Of a stretch of 64,000 nucleotides of DNA, positions 63,846-64,000 are shown in pieces (within the stretch, counting starts at the first letter, position 1; every line of letters begins with the position of its first letter). The notes beneath the pieces are model-generated. The model was not told the DNA's origin, did not search any database, and saw only the letters and a program-made list of their open reading frames with translations. The stretch is from Sipunculus nudus (lineage: Eukaryota > Annelida > Sipuncula > Golfingiida > Sipunculidae), in assembly GCA_026874595.1 (NCBI GenBank), contig CM049309.1, positions 24,369,033-24,433,032 of the forward strand, read 5' to 3'. Made by a program: the position numbers and the translations under genes.

Positions 63846-64000
63846 GTAATCTGTGGTCAATATACAGCAGCAGTGGCAGTGTCATGCAGTCATATAGGAT
63901 GTTTGGCACCTTCTATAATGTCACTTCTGTTTTGTGCTATATTGAAATATTTGAAGTCTATGACAATTTGAGCAATGAAAATGAATGATATTTGTATAGA

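Overview
This window looks like a nuclear genome fragment from an invertebrate animal, most likely a mollusc and perhaps a bivalve. It is visibly AT-rich. Its genes are split into small exons with GT-AG introns. The encoded proteins match animal housekeeping families closely enough to name. More than half of the window is layered non-coding transposon debris, foldback elements and minisatellites. The group assignment is an inference from protein resemblance and repeat style. No prokaryotic operon, phage or CRISPR structure was seen.

Four protein genes were pieced together by eye from exon phase and family similarity. (1) PARS2, mitochondrial prolyl-tRNA synthetase, minus strand: exon 1 at 7860-8000 and exon 2 at 4318-4495; the catalytic remainder lies beyond the left edge. 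(2) EIF2B2, the beta subunit of the eIF2B exchange factor, plus strand, 11855-38901: fourteen coding exons give a complete 355-residue frame. (3) ZNF367, a C2H2 zinc finger transcription factor, minus strand, 43258-47567: four exons, 269 residues. (4) A SERBP1/HABP4-family ribosome- and mRNA-binding protein, plus strand, from 48023 past the right edge: six exons visible (317 residues), with a non-canonical GC-AG first intron.

Layout: 1-4300 is repeat-filled and downstream of PARS2 exon 2. 4318-8000 holds PARS2 with a foldback-rich intron. 8330-11850 separates PARS2 and EIF2B2, which are divergently arranged, and holds two hAT-like elements. 11855-38901 is EIF2B2; its introns carry two near-identical 2.6-kb elements, four minisatellites, a triple-nested transposon cluster and a 780-bp foldback. 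38902-43257 is intergenic. 43258-47567 is ZNF367. 47568-48022 is a short presumptive bidirectional promoter. 48023-64000 is the SERBP1/HABP4 gene, with a 277-bp-period array in its fourth intron.

Functionally, three of the four genes serve translation: tRNA charging in mitochondria, initiation-factor recycling, and ribosome-bound mRNA control. ZNF367 is a nuclear regulator that shares its promoter region with the SERBP1/HABP4 gene, an arrangement that also appears to exist in human. I found no convincing new biological system. The most unusual signals are repeat architecture and splice-site features, listed as findings.
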